This document shows positions 1-7,893 of a stretch of DNA of 9,595 bases, piece by piece. A model generated the notes under the pieces. It was not told the DNA's origin. It was given only the letters and a program-made list of their open reading frames with translations, and made no database searches. Every line of letters begins with the position of its first letter. Within the stretch, counting starts at the first letter, position 1. Position numbers and translations under genes: made by a program. The stretch is taken from contig JAEWNN010000217.1 of the NCBI GenBank assembly GCA_023457035.1, forward strand, positions 1 through 9,595. Direction: 5' to 3'. The stretch comes from Verrucomicrobiota bacterium (lineage in GTDB: Bacteria > Verrucomicrobiota > Verrucomicrobiia > Opitutales > Opitutaceae).

Positions 1-969
1 CGCACGGTTGCGCACCACGTCTTCGCCGACCTGCCCGACCTCATCGGGGGCCGTTTCGCCCTCTTCCGCAACAACGCCAACGTCATCCCGGCCCGCCTCT
101 TCGCCCAACGGCCCACGGGGGGCCGCGTGGAGTGTTTTCTGCATCAACCCGCTGGAAGCCCCAACGACTGGTGGTGCCTGCTGCGGCCCGGCCGCAAGCT
201 CCCGCCCGGCGCCACCTTCGGCCGCCCCGGCTATTTCGCAGCCACCGTATTGGAGAAACACGAGGAGCGCGGCTACCGGGTGAGCTTTGTCACGCCCGGG
301 CACGATTCGATCATCGAGGTCGCCCACGCCATCGGGGAAGTCCCGCTGCCGCCCTATATCGCGCGTGATCCGCTCACCGGCAGCGCCCTCGCGCCGCTCG
401 ACCGCGAGCGCTACCGCACCCACTACGCCGACCGCGCCAAGTCCGTCGCGGTCGCCGCCCCCACCGCCGGCCTGCATTTCACCCCGGAGATCGACGCCCG
501 CCTCACCGCGGCCGGCGCCACTTTTCACGAGGTCACCCTCCATGTCGGGCTGGGGACCTTCAAACCGATCCAGACCGAGGAGATCGAGGCCCACCAGATC
601 CACCGCGAGATCTACGAGATTCCTGTCGCCACCCAGGCCGCGCTTTTCGCCCAACGCGGCCGCCGGCTCGCGGTGGGGACCACCAGCGTGCGCACGATCG
701 AGGATTTCCTGCGCAAGCACACCGCACCCACCCCCGCCGCACTGCGCGAGGAGGCCGCCTTGTTTCTGCACCCGCCGTGCGAGTTCCGCGGCATCGACGC
801 GCTGATCACCAACTTCCACCAGCCGCGCTCGACCCTGCTCTGCCTCGTGGCCGCCGTTCTCGCTCCCGGCCGCACCGATGGCATCGCCTGGCTCCACGAG
901 CTTTACGCCGAGGCGATCGCCCGTCGGTACCGTTTTTTCAGCTACGGCGATGCCATGCTGATCCTCTGA
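1..969 (+). CDS. queA: S-adenosylmethionine:tRNA ribosyltransferase-isomerase (QueA), 5'-truncated by window edge
   Basis: QueA transfers and isomerises the ribosyl moiety of SAM onto 7-aminomethyl-7-deazaguanine in tRNA, making epoxyqueuosine, the next-to-last step of queuosine synthesis in the cytoplasm. The frame is open from base 1 to the TGA at 967-969, giving 322 visible residues. Compared with E. coli QueA, about 35-40 N-terminal residues, including the start codon, lie upstream of the window. Visible family blocks are VIPARLF (residues 28-34), EVPLPPYI before the middle of the protein, VAAPTAGLHF, TLHVGLGTFKPI, VGTTSVRTIE, ITNFHQPRSTLL and the C-terminal hallmark YRFFSYGDAML. The protein ends three residues after that block, so it lacks the short tail of the E. 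coli enzyme. One odd point is that the block usually read as N-(D/N)-T-R-V-I-P-A-R-L is NNANVIPARL here. The gene converges on the M16 peptidase gene, 38 bases away. Family assignment is very secure. Confidence 0.97.
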   Translation, partial: RTVAHHVFADLPDLIGGRFALFRNNANVIPARLFAQRPTGGRVECFLHQPAGSPNDWWCLLRPGRKLPPGATFGRPGYFAATVLEKHEERGYRVSFVTPGHDSIIEVAHAIGEVPLPPYIARDPLTGSALAPLDRERYRTHYADRAKSVAVAAPTAGLHFTPEIDARLTAAGATFHEVTLHVGLGTFKPIQTEEIEAHQIHREIYEIPVATQAALFAQRGRRLAVGTTSVRTIEDFLRKHTAPTPAALREEAALFLHPPCEFRGIDALITNFHQPRSTLLCLVAAVLAPGRTDGIAWLHELYAEAIARRYRFFSYGDAMLIL

Positions 970-1007
970 GTGGGGGCGGCCGACCCGGGGCCGGTGCGCC
1001 ACCGCGT

Positions 1008-3860
1008 TCAGTCCGGCAGCACCCGCAGCTCGCAGAGCCGGTCGGGCGCGAAAAGCAGCCGTGCCAGGGACTCCAGTTCGGCCCGCGTCACCGCCTGCAG
1101 GATCCGTTTCTGGTCGGCCTGGCCCGCGACGAACTGCGGTTTGCTCTGCGCCTCGCTTAACGTCGCCAGCCACCATTTGTTGCTCACCGCGTTCTCCTCC
1201 GCGGCCCGGATCAACGGCAGCCGCGCCCGCTCCAGTTCCTCGTCGGTGAAGCCGGCCTCCGCCAAGGCCGCGACCACCTGTTTGGCCGCCGCGGCCACCT
1301 GCCCGACCTGCCGCGGGGCCGTCTCGACCCGGCACCGCAGATAGAGCATCGCCGGGGCCAGCGCCCGCTCCGCCATCAGGCCCACCACCGGCGAATAGGT
1401 CTTCCCCATCTCCTGCCGCAGGCGCACGCGAATCCGATCTTCGAGTACAGCGGCCAGCAGGCGCAGGCGGCAGTCGTCCTCCTGACCCACCACATCGGGC
1501 AGCGGCCAGGCCAGGGCGACACTGCCGAGCGCGCCCTTGCCCTGGTAACGCACCTCGAGCCGTTGCGGCGTCGAGCCCCGCACGAACGCCCGTCGGTCGG
1601 CCATCGGGTCCACCGTCGAACGCAGCGGCAACGCGCCGAAACTGGCCGCCACCGCCTCCGTGGCCTCCTCCAAGCCGAGGTCGCCCACGATCGTGATCTC
1701 GATCGGCGAGGTCTCGAGTTGCGGCACGATCCAGGCCCGCAGCTCCTCGAACGTCATGCGCTCCGTCGTCTCGCGCCGCGGACGGGTGAGCGCATGATGG
1801 CCGCCGAACAGGTGTTCGCGCACCCGATCCTCCGCCAGCATCGCCGCGGTTCGGTCGGACCGCGCCAGTTGGCTGTCGATGAACGCCCGGGCGTGCGCCT
1901 CGCCCGCCGCCCGGAAGGCCGGCTTCGCCACCCGCGCGGCGAAGAGTTGCAACACCGTGGCCACTCCATCCACCGGGCCGTCGGACGAGAACCCGAGACG
2001 GTCGGCGCCGAAACCGAAGCCGGTCGTGGTCTCCTCGCGGCCGAGCAGTTCGCTCTCCTGCTCCGCGGTCAGGCCGGCGATCCCGCCGTGCAGCAGCGCC
2101 GCCACGCCGAAGGCCAGTCCCTCGCGGCCGGGCTCGGTGCCCAGCAGCCCGTATCCAAAACCAACCCGCACGTGCACCTGGCCCGGTTCGAACCGCGTGG
2201 ACTTGAAGTTGAGCCGCACTCCGTTGTCGAACTGGACCAGCCAGCAGTCCAGCGCCACGTCGTGCTCGGCGTTGGCGACCATCCCCGGAGCCCCGTGGAG
2301 ATCCGGCAACCGCGCCTCCACGGTTGCTTCCGCCGGCAGCGGCGCCAGCCGGACCGTGCGAACGCGCCGCAGCGCCGCCTCCACCGCAGCGACGCCGTCG
2401 CGGCCCGGAGTCATCGGACCGGCGACCACCAGCCGGGTCCGTTCCGCCGCCCAGAGCCGCGCCACCGCCGCCCGGCAATCCTCGGGACGCAGAGTCGCCA
2501 GTTCCGCCTCGAGCCACCGGCGTTCCTCATCCGGAGGGGAAAACGCCAGTCCCTGACCAAACGCATGCGCCAACGCGACCGCCACCTCTCCCGCGGATCG
2601 GCTGCCCGCCTCGCGTTCGTCGCGGTGCGCCTGCCGCCGGCGCCGCGCCACCGCCGCCGCCAGTTCCTCCGCCGTGAAGCCGAGTTGCTCCGCGCGGCGC
2701 ACCTCGGTCTCCAGCGCCACCGCCACGGCCGACCAGCTCGCCGCCGTCGTGCGCACCCGCAGCAGCGGGATGCGCCAGCCCGGCACCTCGTTGCTCGCCA
2801 TCGCCTCGATCTGACCCGCGACGGGGAGAGCGCGGCTGAGCCGCCGCTCCAGCATCCGCAAGGCCACGGACTCTGCGAGTTCCTCGCGCCGGCGCGCGGC
2901 GTCGTCCGCCGGCCGGCGGGCCGTCGCCCCCGCGAGGGTCACGATCGCCATGGGCGAGTCCGGTTCGACGAACAGGCTGGTGCCGACCGGGCGCGACGCG
3001 CGCGGCGCGGGCACCGCTTCGGCCACGGGCGCCGGTCCGGTCCCCGCCAAGGAGGCAAACTCCCGCTCCACCAGCTGCGCCGCCGCCTCCATCTCCAGTT
3101 CCCCCGCCATCGCGAGCACCATGCGTTCCGGCCGGTACCACCGCGCGTGGAAGGCGCGCAGGCTGTCGGCGGTCGCCCGCTTGAGCGCACGCGGCGTGCC
3201 CAGTTGCGAGCGGCCCATGGCGGAGTCGCCGAACAGGGCCTCCAGCTCGCGTTCGCCGATCTGGTCGCGGAACGGCGCCAGATACCCGAGTTCCCGGCCC
3301 CACCAATACGATATGCGCCCCGCACGCACGGCCCCCTCCGCCAGGATCACGCCGCGCTCCCGCTTCACCGCCGCCGGATCGAACTGCAGGCCGTCGGCGA
3401 AATTGCGCAGCACCTGCAACGCGGTCGCCAGCGCCGCGGGGTCCGCCGTGGGCACGTTGCGGATCTCGTACACCGTGCAGCTGCGGCCCGTCGAGGCGTT
3501 GAACTCCGAGCCGAACCCGAGGCCGAAGCGCTGGAGGGCGCGGATCACGCTGTCGCCCGGAAAATCCCGCGAGCCGGCAAAGGCCAGATGCTCGACGAAG
3601 TGCGCGTATCCAAGCTCGTCGCGTCGCTCGTGCCGGCTGCCCACGTCCACGAACAACGCGAGCGAGACCCGCCCGGGCGGCACCGGGTGCGGGCGCAGGG
3701 CGTAACGAAACCCGTTCGCGAGCCGACCGGAGCGCACGAGCGGATCGGTTCCCAGTCCCGTTTCCCCCGCCTCCGCCTCCGGCAACGGCGCCGCCAAGCC
3801 CGGCCAGGCGAACGCGAGACCGGCGGCAACCAACAGGATCGGGAGGAAGCGGGCGCTCAT
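1008..3860 (-). CDS. Exported two-domain M16 (insulinase/pitrilysin-type) zinc metallopeptidase
   Basis: A 950-residue zinc peptidase predicted to act in the periplasm or outer envelope on peptides or small proteins. Residues 1-24 form a signal peptide: a short basic start, a hydrophobic core from about residue 6 and small residues at 23-24. The inverted zinc motif HFVEH is at 87-91, and Glu168 lies 77 residues after His91, exactly the M16 spacing, so the likely ligands are His87, His91 and Glu168 with Glu90 as catalytic base. The second half (from about 540) is the usual degenerate M16 repeat without HxxEH. It keeps the LRxxxGxxYS element at 814-823 (Arg815, Tyr822), which in this family completes the active site from the C-terminal half. 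Length and layout resemble PqqL-like M16 proteins. The ATG at 3860 was chosen because it begins the signal peptide; no clear Shine-Dalgarno sequence is visible. It sits alone, downstream of the sugar operon on the same strand. The substrate cannot be told from sequence. Confidence 0.93.
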   Translation of the reverse strand: MSARFLPILLVAAGLAFAWPGLAAPLPEAEAGETGLGTDPLVRSGRLANGFRYALRPHPVPPGRVSLALFVDVGSRHERRDELGYAHFVEHLAFAGSRDFPGDSVIRALQRFGLGFGSEFNASTGRSCTVYEIRNVPTADPAALATALQVLRNFADGLQFDPAAVKRERGVILAEGAVRAGRISYWWGRELGYLAPFRDQIGERELEALFGDSAMGRSQLGTPRALKRATADSLRAFHARWYRPERMVLAMAGELEMEAAAQLVEREFASLAGTGPAPVAEAVPAPRASRPVGTSLFVEPDSPMAIVTLAGATARRPADDAARRREELAESVALRMLERRLSRALPVAGQIEAMASNEVPGWRIPLLRVRTTAASWSAVAVALETEVRRAEQLGFTAEELAAAVARRRRQAHRDEREAGSRSAGEVAVALAHAFGQGLAFSPPDEERRWLEAELATLRPEDCRAAVARLWAAERTRLVVAGPMTPGRDGVAAVEAALRRVRTVRLAPLPAEATVEARLPDLHGAPGMVANAEHDVALDCWLVQFDNGVRLNFKSTRFEPGQVHVRVGFGYGLLGTEPGREGLAFGVAALLHGGIAGLTAEQESELLGREETTTGFGFGADRLGFSSDGPVDGVATVLQLFAARVAKPAFRAAGEAHARAFIDSQLARSDRTAAMLAEDRVREHLFGGHHALTRPRRETTERMTFEELRAWIVPQLETSPIEITIVGDLGLEEATEAVAASFGALPLRSTVDPMADRRAFVRGSTPQRLEVRYQGKGALGSVALAWPLPDVVGQEDDCRLRLLAAVLEDRIRVRLRQEMGKTYSPVVGLMAERALAPAMLYLRCRVETAPRQVGQVAAAAKQVVAALAEAGFTDEELERARLPLIRAAEENAVSNKWWLATLSEAQSKPQFVAGQADQKRILQAVTRAELESLARLLFAPDRLCELRVLPD

Positions 3861-3983
3861 GGGTGGGGGGGACGGCACGGCGAACGACCGACAAGGAGAA
3901 CTGCGGCGAACCCGCACTTCAATCTGCCAGGCGCGCAACCGAACCGCACAACCCCGCCATCGGTCCGAATCCCGCGTTTTTCA

Positions 3984-4030
3984 CTCCGGTTTTCGCCACC
4001 GGAGCGCGCCCGCCGCCGGACCCGGCGCGC
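3984..4030 (-). terminator. Two adjacent hairpins after the sugar operon; candidate transcript end without a U tract
   Basis: Immediately downstream of the pglF-like stop there are two perfect 7-bp inverted repeats. The first met by transcription is GCGCGCC (4004-4010) with GGCGCGC (4024-4030), loop 13. The second is CTCCGGT (3984-3990) with ACCGGAG (3998-4004), loop 7. They share base 4004, so they may compete or stack. On the minus strand the second stem is followed by TGAAAAACGC rather than a run of T, so this is not a textbook intrinsic terminator. It could be a processing or pausing structure, or a Rho-assisted end. The rest of the 171-base spacer (3861-3983) shows no gene and no promoter I would defend, although the peptidase gene could be expressed from there. 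Confidence 0.35.
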
Positions 4031-4031
4031 C

Positions 4032-5993
4032 CTACTCCTCGTAGGGGGTGTACTCCGGCACGAGGCGCTTCATCGCCCCCTTGATCTCGCCGCTCATGCC
4101 CGTGTCGGCGACCACGCGCAACGCCGCCAACCAACCGTCGTCCGCCTCGGCCGGCGCGCCGGCCGAGGCTTTCAACCGGTAGATGCGCGGATGCTCGGTG
4201 GTCTCGTGCGTCTCGTCGGTGTGGCGCAACTCCTCGTAGAGCTTCTCGCCGGGGCGCAGCCCGGTGATGCGGACCTCGATGTCGATGTCGGGCTTGAAGC
4301 CGCTCAGCTCGATCATCTGCCGGGCCATGTCGATGATCTTCACCGGCTTCCCCATATCGAGGATGAAGATCTCGCCGCCCACGCCCAGCGTGCCCGTCTG
4401 CAGGACCAGTCCCACCGCCTCGGGGATCGTCATGAAATAGCGCGTCATCTCGGCGTGCGTCACCGTCACCGGCCCCCCTTGGGCGATCTGGCGCCGGAAG
4501 GTCGGGATCACGCTGCCGCTCGAGCCGAGGACGTTGCCGAACCGCACGGCGAGGAAGCGCGTGCGGTTGCCCGGGGAGTGCTGGCGCGCCTGCAGCGCCT
4601 TCTCGGCGAGCCGTTTGCTGCACCCCATCACGCTGGTGGGGTTGATCGCCTTGTCGGTCGAGATCAGCACGAAACGGTCGACCTCGTATTCGCTCGCCAA
4701 CCGCGCGAGCTGCGCGGTGCCGAAGGTGTTGTTCTTGATGGCCTCGCCGGGCTGCCGCTCCATCAGCGGCACGTGCTTGTGCGCCGCCGCGTGGAAGACG
4801 ATCTCCGGGCGATGCTTCATGAAGATCGCCCGCATCGAGTTCAGGTCGGTGATGTCGGCGATGAGCGGCGCGATGCGCTTTCCCGCCGGCGTGGCCGCCA
4901 GCTCGTTCTCGATCTCGAACAGGGCGATCTCCGTCTGCTCGACCATGAGCAGCCGGCGGGGCTCGCGCGCCAGAATCTGGCGACACAGTTCGCTGCCGAT
5001 GCTGCCGCCCGCCCCGGTCACCAGCACCACCCGGTCGCGCAACAACCGGTCGATGCCGGCGGAGTCGAGTTCCACTTCGTCGCGGCCCAGCAGGTCCTCG
5101 ATCGCCACGGGCCGGGTACGATCGACCTTCACCTGCCCGGACGCCAGCTGGGTCGCCGAGGGCACGATTTGGGTGCCCACTCCCACCCGGCGCCCCAGTT
5201 CGACGATCTCGCGGATGAGCTTGGGCCCGGCCGAGGGCATCGCCACCACCAGTTCGTGGAGCTGCACGTTCGGGGCGATCTCCAACAACGCCGAAATCGG
5301 GCCATGCACCGGCAGTCCGTGGATGCTGCGGCCGATCTTCGCCGGATCGTCGTCGAGGAAGAGCACCGGGCGCAGGCCGCCGCCTTGCCGCGCAAGCAGG
5401 TCCTTCGCCAACGCCTCGCCCACATCCCCGGCGCCCACGATCGCGATCCGCCGCTCGTCCAGCCCCGGCCGGACCCGGCCCGAGGTGCTCCACGTCCGCA
5501 CCACCCGCAGAAACAGCCGGAACGTCGACACCAGCACCACGCTCAGGATGAAATCCATCAGGATCACCCCGCGCGGCGGCGAAGCCCCGGGCGCGGCAAA
5601 GCACCACAGCGCCAGCATGAACGCCGACGCCGCGCTCATCGCCAGCACCACCCCGCTGAAGTCCGCGATCGAGAAGTAGCTCAGCATCGAGCGGAACTGC
5701 CCGAACGAGTGCAGCAGGATCAGTTTGCTCATCACCACGATCGCCAGCAGCTGCACCCGCTGGTCCAGGAACGGCACCGGCACCGCGAAGTCCCAGCGCA
5801 GCTCGTAGGCGAGCCAGAACGCCGCCGCCAGGTCGACCGCGTACACGAGCGCCAGCGCGCCGAAGCGCGTCGCCCGCCGCCGCCCGATCTGCCGGTCGAA
5901 CCACCCCAACCCGCCCCGGCCGAGCACGCCGAGCCGCTCGCGCAACAACGCCGCGATCGCCGCGAAACCGGTGACTGGAATGTGGGCCGACAT
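4032..5993 (-). CDS. pglF: Membrane-bound UDP-N-acetylglucosamine 4,6-dehydratase, PglF/WbpM/CapD family
   Basis: A 653-residue enzyme predicted to convert UDP-GlcNAc to UDP-4-keto-6-deoxy-GlcNAc with bound NAD, the first step of the bacillosamine route, on the inner face of the cytoplasmic membrane. Residues about 44-170 contain several hydrophobic stretches (about four membrane helices). A first Rossmann-like domain follows with VGAGDVGE (186-193), then the catalytic short-chain dehydrogenase domain with TGAGGSIGSE (326-335). The active-site block is S445-T446-D447-K448, then Met456 and Lys460. The usual catalytic Tyr is Met (MxxxK), as in large membrane enzymes such as PglF and WbpM, and the T-to-M and T-to-K spacings (10 and 14) match Campylobacter PglF as I recall it. 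Other family blocks are HAAAHKHVPLME, RFGNVLGSSGSVIP and GLRPGEKLYEEL. The start at 5993 has GGAG nine bases upstream (6003-6006). The aminotransferase gene ends 23 bases before it. The exact stereochemical course is not certain from sequence. Confidence 0.93.
   Translation of the reverse strand: MSAHIPVTGFAAIAALLRERLGVLGRGGLGWFDRQIGRRRATRFGALALVYAVDLAAAFWLAYELRWDFAVPVPFLDQRVQLLAIVVMSKLILLHSFGQFRSMLSYFSIADFSGVVLAMSAASAFMLALWCFAAPGASPPRGVILMDFILSVVLVSTFRLFLRVVRTWSTSGRVRPGLDERRIAIVGAGDVGEALAKDLLARQGGGLRPVLFLDDDPAKIGRSIHGLPVHGPISALLEIAPNVQLHELVVAMPSAGPKLIREIVELGRRVGVGTQIVPSATQLASGQVKVDRTRPVAIEDLLGRDEVELDSAGIDRLLRDRVVLVTGAGGSIGSELCRQILAREPRRLLMVEQTEIALFEIENELAATPAGKRIAPLIADITDLNSMRAIFMKHRPEIVFHAAAHKHVPLMERQPGEAIKNNTFGTAQLARLASEYEVDRFVLISTDKAINPTSVMGCSKRLAEKALQARQHSPGNRTRFLAVRFGNVLGSSGSVIPTFRRQIAQGGPVTVTHAEMTRYFMTIPEAVGLVLQTGTLGVGGEIFILDMGKPVKIIDMARQMIELSGFKPDIDIEVRITGLRPGEKLYEELRHTDETHETTEHPRIYRLKASAGAPAEADDGWLAALRVVADTGMSGEIKGAMKRLVPEYTPYEE
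4144..4169. repeat. 26-bp perfect palindrome inside the pglF-like gene
   Basis: Bases 4144-4169 form a perfect inverted repeat with no spacer: a 13-base arm starting GCCTCGGCCGGCG and its exact reverse complement. The next outward pair (4143/4170) mismatches. It encodes an Ala/Gly/Pro-rich linker (about residues 609-617) after the catalytic domain, just before the C-terminal tail. In RNA it could form a very stable hairpin with a small loop. It may be a chance product of GC-rich alanine codons, or a copy of a small palindromic repeat family. Confidence 0.8.
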
Positions 5994-6016
5994 CGGTGCT
6001 CGCTCCGGGCCTGCAC

Positions 6017-7156
6017 CTACGCGCGGCGAAACACCTGCCGCACGATACGGACAACCCGTTCGAACTCGGGCTCCGTCATGCCGGAGCCCGACGGCAGACA
6101 CAACCCCCGGTTGAACAAATCTTCCGCCACCGTGCCCCCGATGCATTCGCAGCCTCGGTACAGCGGTTGGCGGTGCAGCGGCTTCCAGAGCGGCCGCGCC
6201 TCGATGTTGTCGGCCTCCAGCGCGGCCAGCGCCGCATCGCGGGTCACCCCGCCCGCCGCCGGGTCGAGCAGCAGGCAGGTGAGCCAGCGCGTGCTGCGCG
6301 CGTGCGCGGGCTCGGGACGAAACTCCACGCCCGGCAGGTCGCCCAGCGCCGCACAGTAGCGGTCGAACAACGCCCGCCGCCGTTCGATCCGCGCCGCGAG
6401 GCCCCGCAGCTGCCCGCGACCGATCCCGGCGAGCACGTTGCTCAGCCGGTAGTTGAACCCGAGCTCGGCGTGTTCGTAGTGCGCCACCGGCTCGCGCGCC
6501 TGCGTGGCGAGCTTGTGGGCACGTTCCACCAGCGAGCGATCCGCGGAGACCACCATGCCGCCGCCGCTGGTGGTGAGAATCTTGTTTCCGTTGAAGGAGT
6601 ACACGCCGATCCGGCCGAAGGTCCCGGCCCAGCGCCCCCGGTAGGTCGCGCCCACCGCCTCCGCGGCGTCCTCGATGACCGGCACGCCGTGCCGGGCCGC
6701 CGCCGCGAGCAGCGGATCCCAGTCGGCGCACAGGCCGTAGATGTCGGCCACGACCACCGCCCGCGGCAAGCGGCCCCGCCGTGCCCGCTCCTCCAGCGCC
6801 TCGGCCAGCAATGCCGGATCCAGGTTCCACGTCGCCCGCTCGGCGTCGACGAACACCGGCCGGGCCCGCTCGTAGAGGATCGGGTTGGCCGTGCCCACGA
6901 AGGTGAACGTCGAGCACAGCACCTCGTCGCCCGGCTGCAGCTCCAGCAGTCGCAGCGCCAGATGCAGCGCGGCCGTGCCCGAGCTCACCGCCACCGCCGC
7001 CGCCGCACCGCTGGCCGCGCACATCTCCCGCTCGAAGGCGGCCAGGTTCGGCCCCGCCGGGGCCACCCAGTTCGACGCGAACGCCTCGGCCACGAAGCGT
7101 TGTTCTTCAGTGCCCAGGTCGGGCGGCGACAGGTACAGGCGCGGGGACTGGCTCAT
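6017..7156 (-). CDS. pglE: PLP-dependent UDP-4-keto-sugar aminotransferase, PglE type (DegT/DnrJ/EryC1 family)
   Basis: A 379-residue cytoplasmic aminotransferase predicted to move an amino group from glutamate onto C4 of UDP-4-keto-6-deoxy-GlcNAc, making UDP-4-amino-4,6-dideoxy-GlcNAc. The PLP Schiff-base lysine is Lys192 in YSFNGNKILTTSGGGM (186-201), and the cofactor-binding aspartate is Asp163 in IEDAAEAVGA. Further matches to Campylobacter PglE, from memory, include LSPP near the N-terminus, SSGTAALHLALR, the TQARE/HYEH segment, NYRLSNVLAGIG, RPLWKPLH and CLPSG near the C-terminus. This is closer to PglE than to generic family members. The ATG at 7156 overlaps the stop of the EpsI gene as ATGA (4 bases). 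AAGGAA lies 10 bases upstream (7167-7172), so it may combine its own initiation with coupling. It lies directly upstream of the dehydratase that should supply its substrate. Other 4-amino sugars remain possible. Confidence 0.95.
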   Translation of the reverse strand: MSQSPRLYLSPPDLGTEEQRFVAEAFASNWVAPAGPNLAAFEREMCAASGAAAAVAVSSGTAALHLALRLLELQPGDEVLCSTFTFVGTANPILYERARPVFVDAERATWNLDPALLAEALEERARRGRLPRAVVVADIYGLCADWDPLLAAAARHGVPVIEDAAEAVGATYRGRWAGTFGRIGVYSFNGNKILTTSGGGMVVSADRSLVERAHKLATQAREPVAHYEHAELGFNYRLSNVLAGIGRGQLRGLAARIERRRALFDRYCAALGDLPGVEFRPEPAHARSTRWLTCLLLDPAAGGVTRDAALAALEADNIEARPLWKPLHRQPLYRGCECIGGTVAEDLFNRGLCLPSGSGMTEPEFERVVRIVRQVFRRA

Positions 7157-7893
7157 CGGGAAAGTGTTCCTTCGGCGGCCGGGGCGGCGGCGAGACCGAG
7201 CGACTGGAGCCCGCGGCGCACCTGCGCGAAACCGGGATCGTCCCAGAACCGCTCGAACGGCACGTTGGCGGTCACGCGGATGAAATACTGCTCGCGGTTC
7301 CCGCGCAGCGCCTGCTGCACCGCATCCTGCCACCAGTGCAGCGGGTGCGGCACGGCGTTGAACCGCGCGCCCTGGTCGAGCACCCGGCCGTCGACCAGGT
7401 GCCAATAATACACATACGTCGGTGCGCCGCCGTCGGGCGGCTGGAACCGCCGCCACTCCGCCGGCTGCCACGCCCGCCCGTCCAGGGCCAGCTCCTGCCG
7501 GAACCGCATCTCCAGGCAGGTCCAGCCGTTCTCCGTCCAGCAGCGGTCCGGGGTATGCGAGGCCACCAGCCGCGTGGGCATCTTGCCGGCGCCCCAGTAG
7601 GCCACATACACGCCCGCCACCGTGGCACCGCGCACGTATTCGCGATAGACGACCTCGTCGTAGTTGAGCGTCTTCACCACCGCGTCGCGGACCGATTCGT
7701 TCGCCCCGAGGGGCACATCGCGCACCCGCCAACCGGCGACGTTCGCCGGCACCGCCGCCGCCAGGTGCGGCGCGCGCGGCCGCGGCGTTTCGCGGAACAC
7801 CGCCACCCCCTGCAGGCCCGCCGCCACCAGCAGCACGGCCGCCGCCGCCCACAAGGACTTGCGCCGCCACCAACCGCGTGTCGGCTCAGGCAC
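7153..7893 (-). CDS. epsI: EpsI-family exosortase-associated protein, single N-terminal membrane anchor
   Basis: A 246-residue protein with a basic N-terminus (WWRRK), one hydrophobic segment at about 14-33 and a presumably periplasmic domain. The core matches the EpsI (DUF3485) pattern: LNYDEVVYREY (76-86), then YVAYWGAGK, then HTPDRCWTENGW (113-124) with His113, Cys118 and Trp124 in the family's HxPxxC...GW arrangement. EpsI proteins usually occur with exosortases and exopolysaccharide genes and are needed for export or assembly of some polysaccharides; their biochemical activity is not established. The start is GTG at 7893, supported by a full AGGAGG Shine-Dalgarno sequence six bases upstream. 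The gene overlaps the acyltransferase by 8 bases and the aminotransferase by 4, so it is locked into the operon. No exosortase is visible in this window. It could be called only 'exosortase-associated' if a strict EpsI model scored weakly. Confidence 0.85.
   Translation of the reverse strand: MPEPTRGWWRRKSLWAAAAVLLVAAGLQGVAVFRETPRPRAPHLAAAVPANVAGWRVRDVPLGANESVRDAVVKTLNYDEVVYREYVRGATVAGVYVAYWGAGKMPTRLVASHTPDRCWTENGWTCLEMRFRQELALDGRAWQPAEWRRFQPPDGGAPTYVYYWHLVDGRVLDQGARFNAVPHPLHWWQDAVQQALRGNREQYFIRVTANVPFERFWDDPGFAQVRRGLQSLGLAAAPAAEGTLSR

Noticed and set aside
977..993. Small hairpin CGGCC/GGCCG (5 bp) between the convergent queA and peptidase stops, as a possible bidirectional terminator
   Set aside because: The stem is short, has a 7-base loop and no T run on either side. 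In DNA this GC-rich such stems are common by chance.
3861..3938. Upstream extension of the M16 peptidase to a TTG at 3938
   Set aside because: The added 26 residues are Arg/Ser/Pro-rich and would place the hydrophobic signal peptide internally. The ATG at 3860 gives a normal secretory signal at the N-terminus.
3861..3983. Possible promoter for the M16 gene (TTGTGC followed 17 bases later by GGCAGA on the minus strand)
   Set aside because: The -10-like element matches the consensus poorly, and such pairs arise often by chance, so I do not annotate it.
1563..6359. A 1598-codon open frame on the plus strand, antisense to the M16 peptidase, the dehydratase and part of the aminotransferase
   Set aside because: Its translation is an Arg/His/Pro/Gln-rich low-complexity sequence with no recognisable domain, and the opposite strand carries three clearly recognised proteins. 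Long antisense open frames are expected when third-codon positions are strongly G/C.
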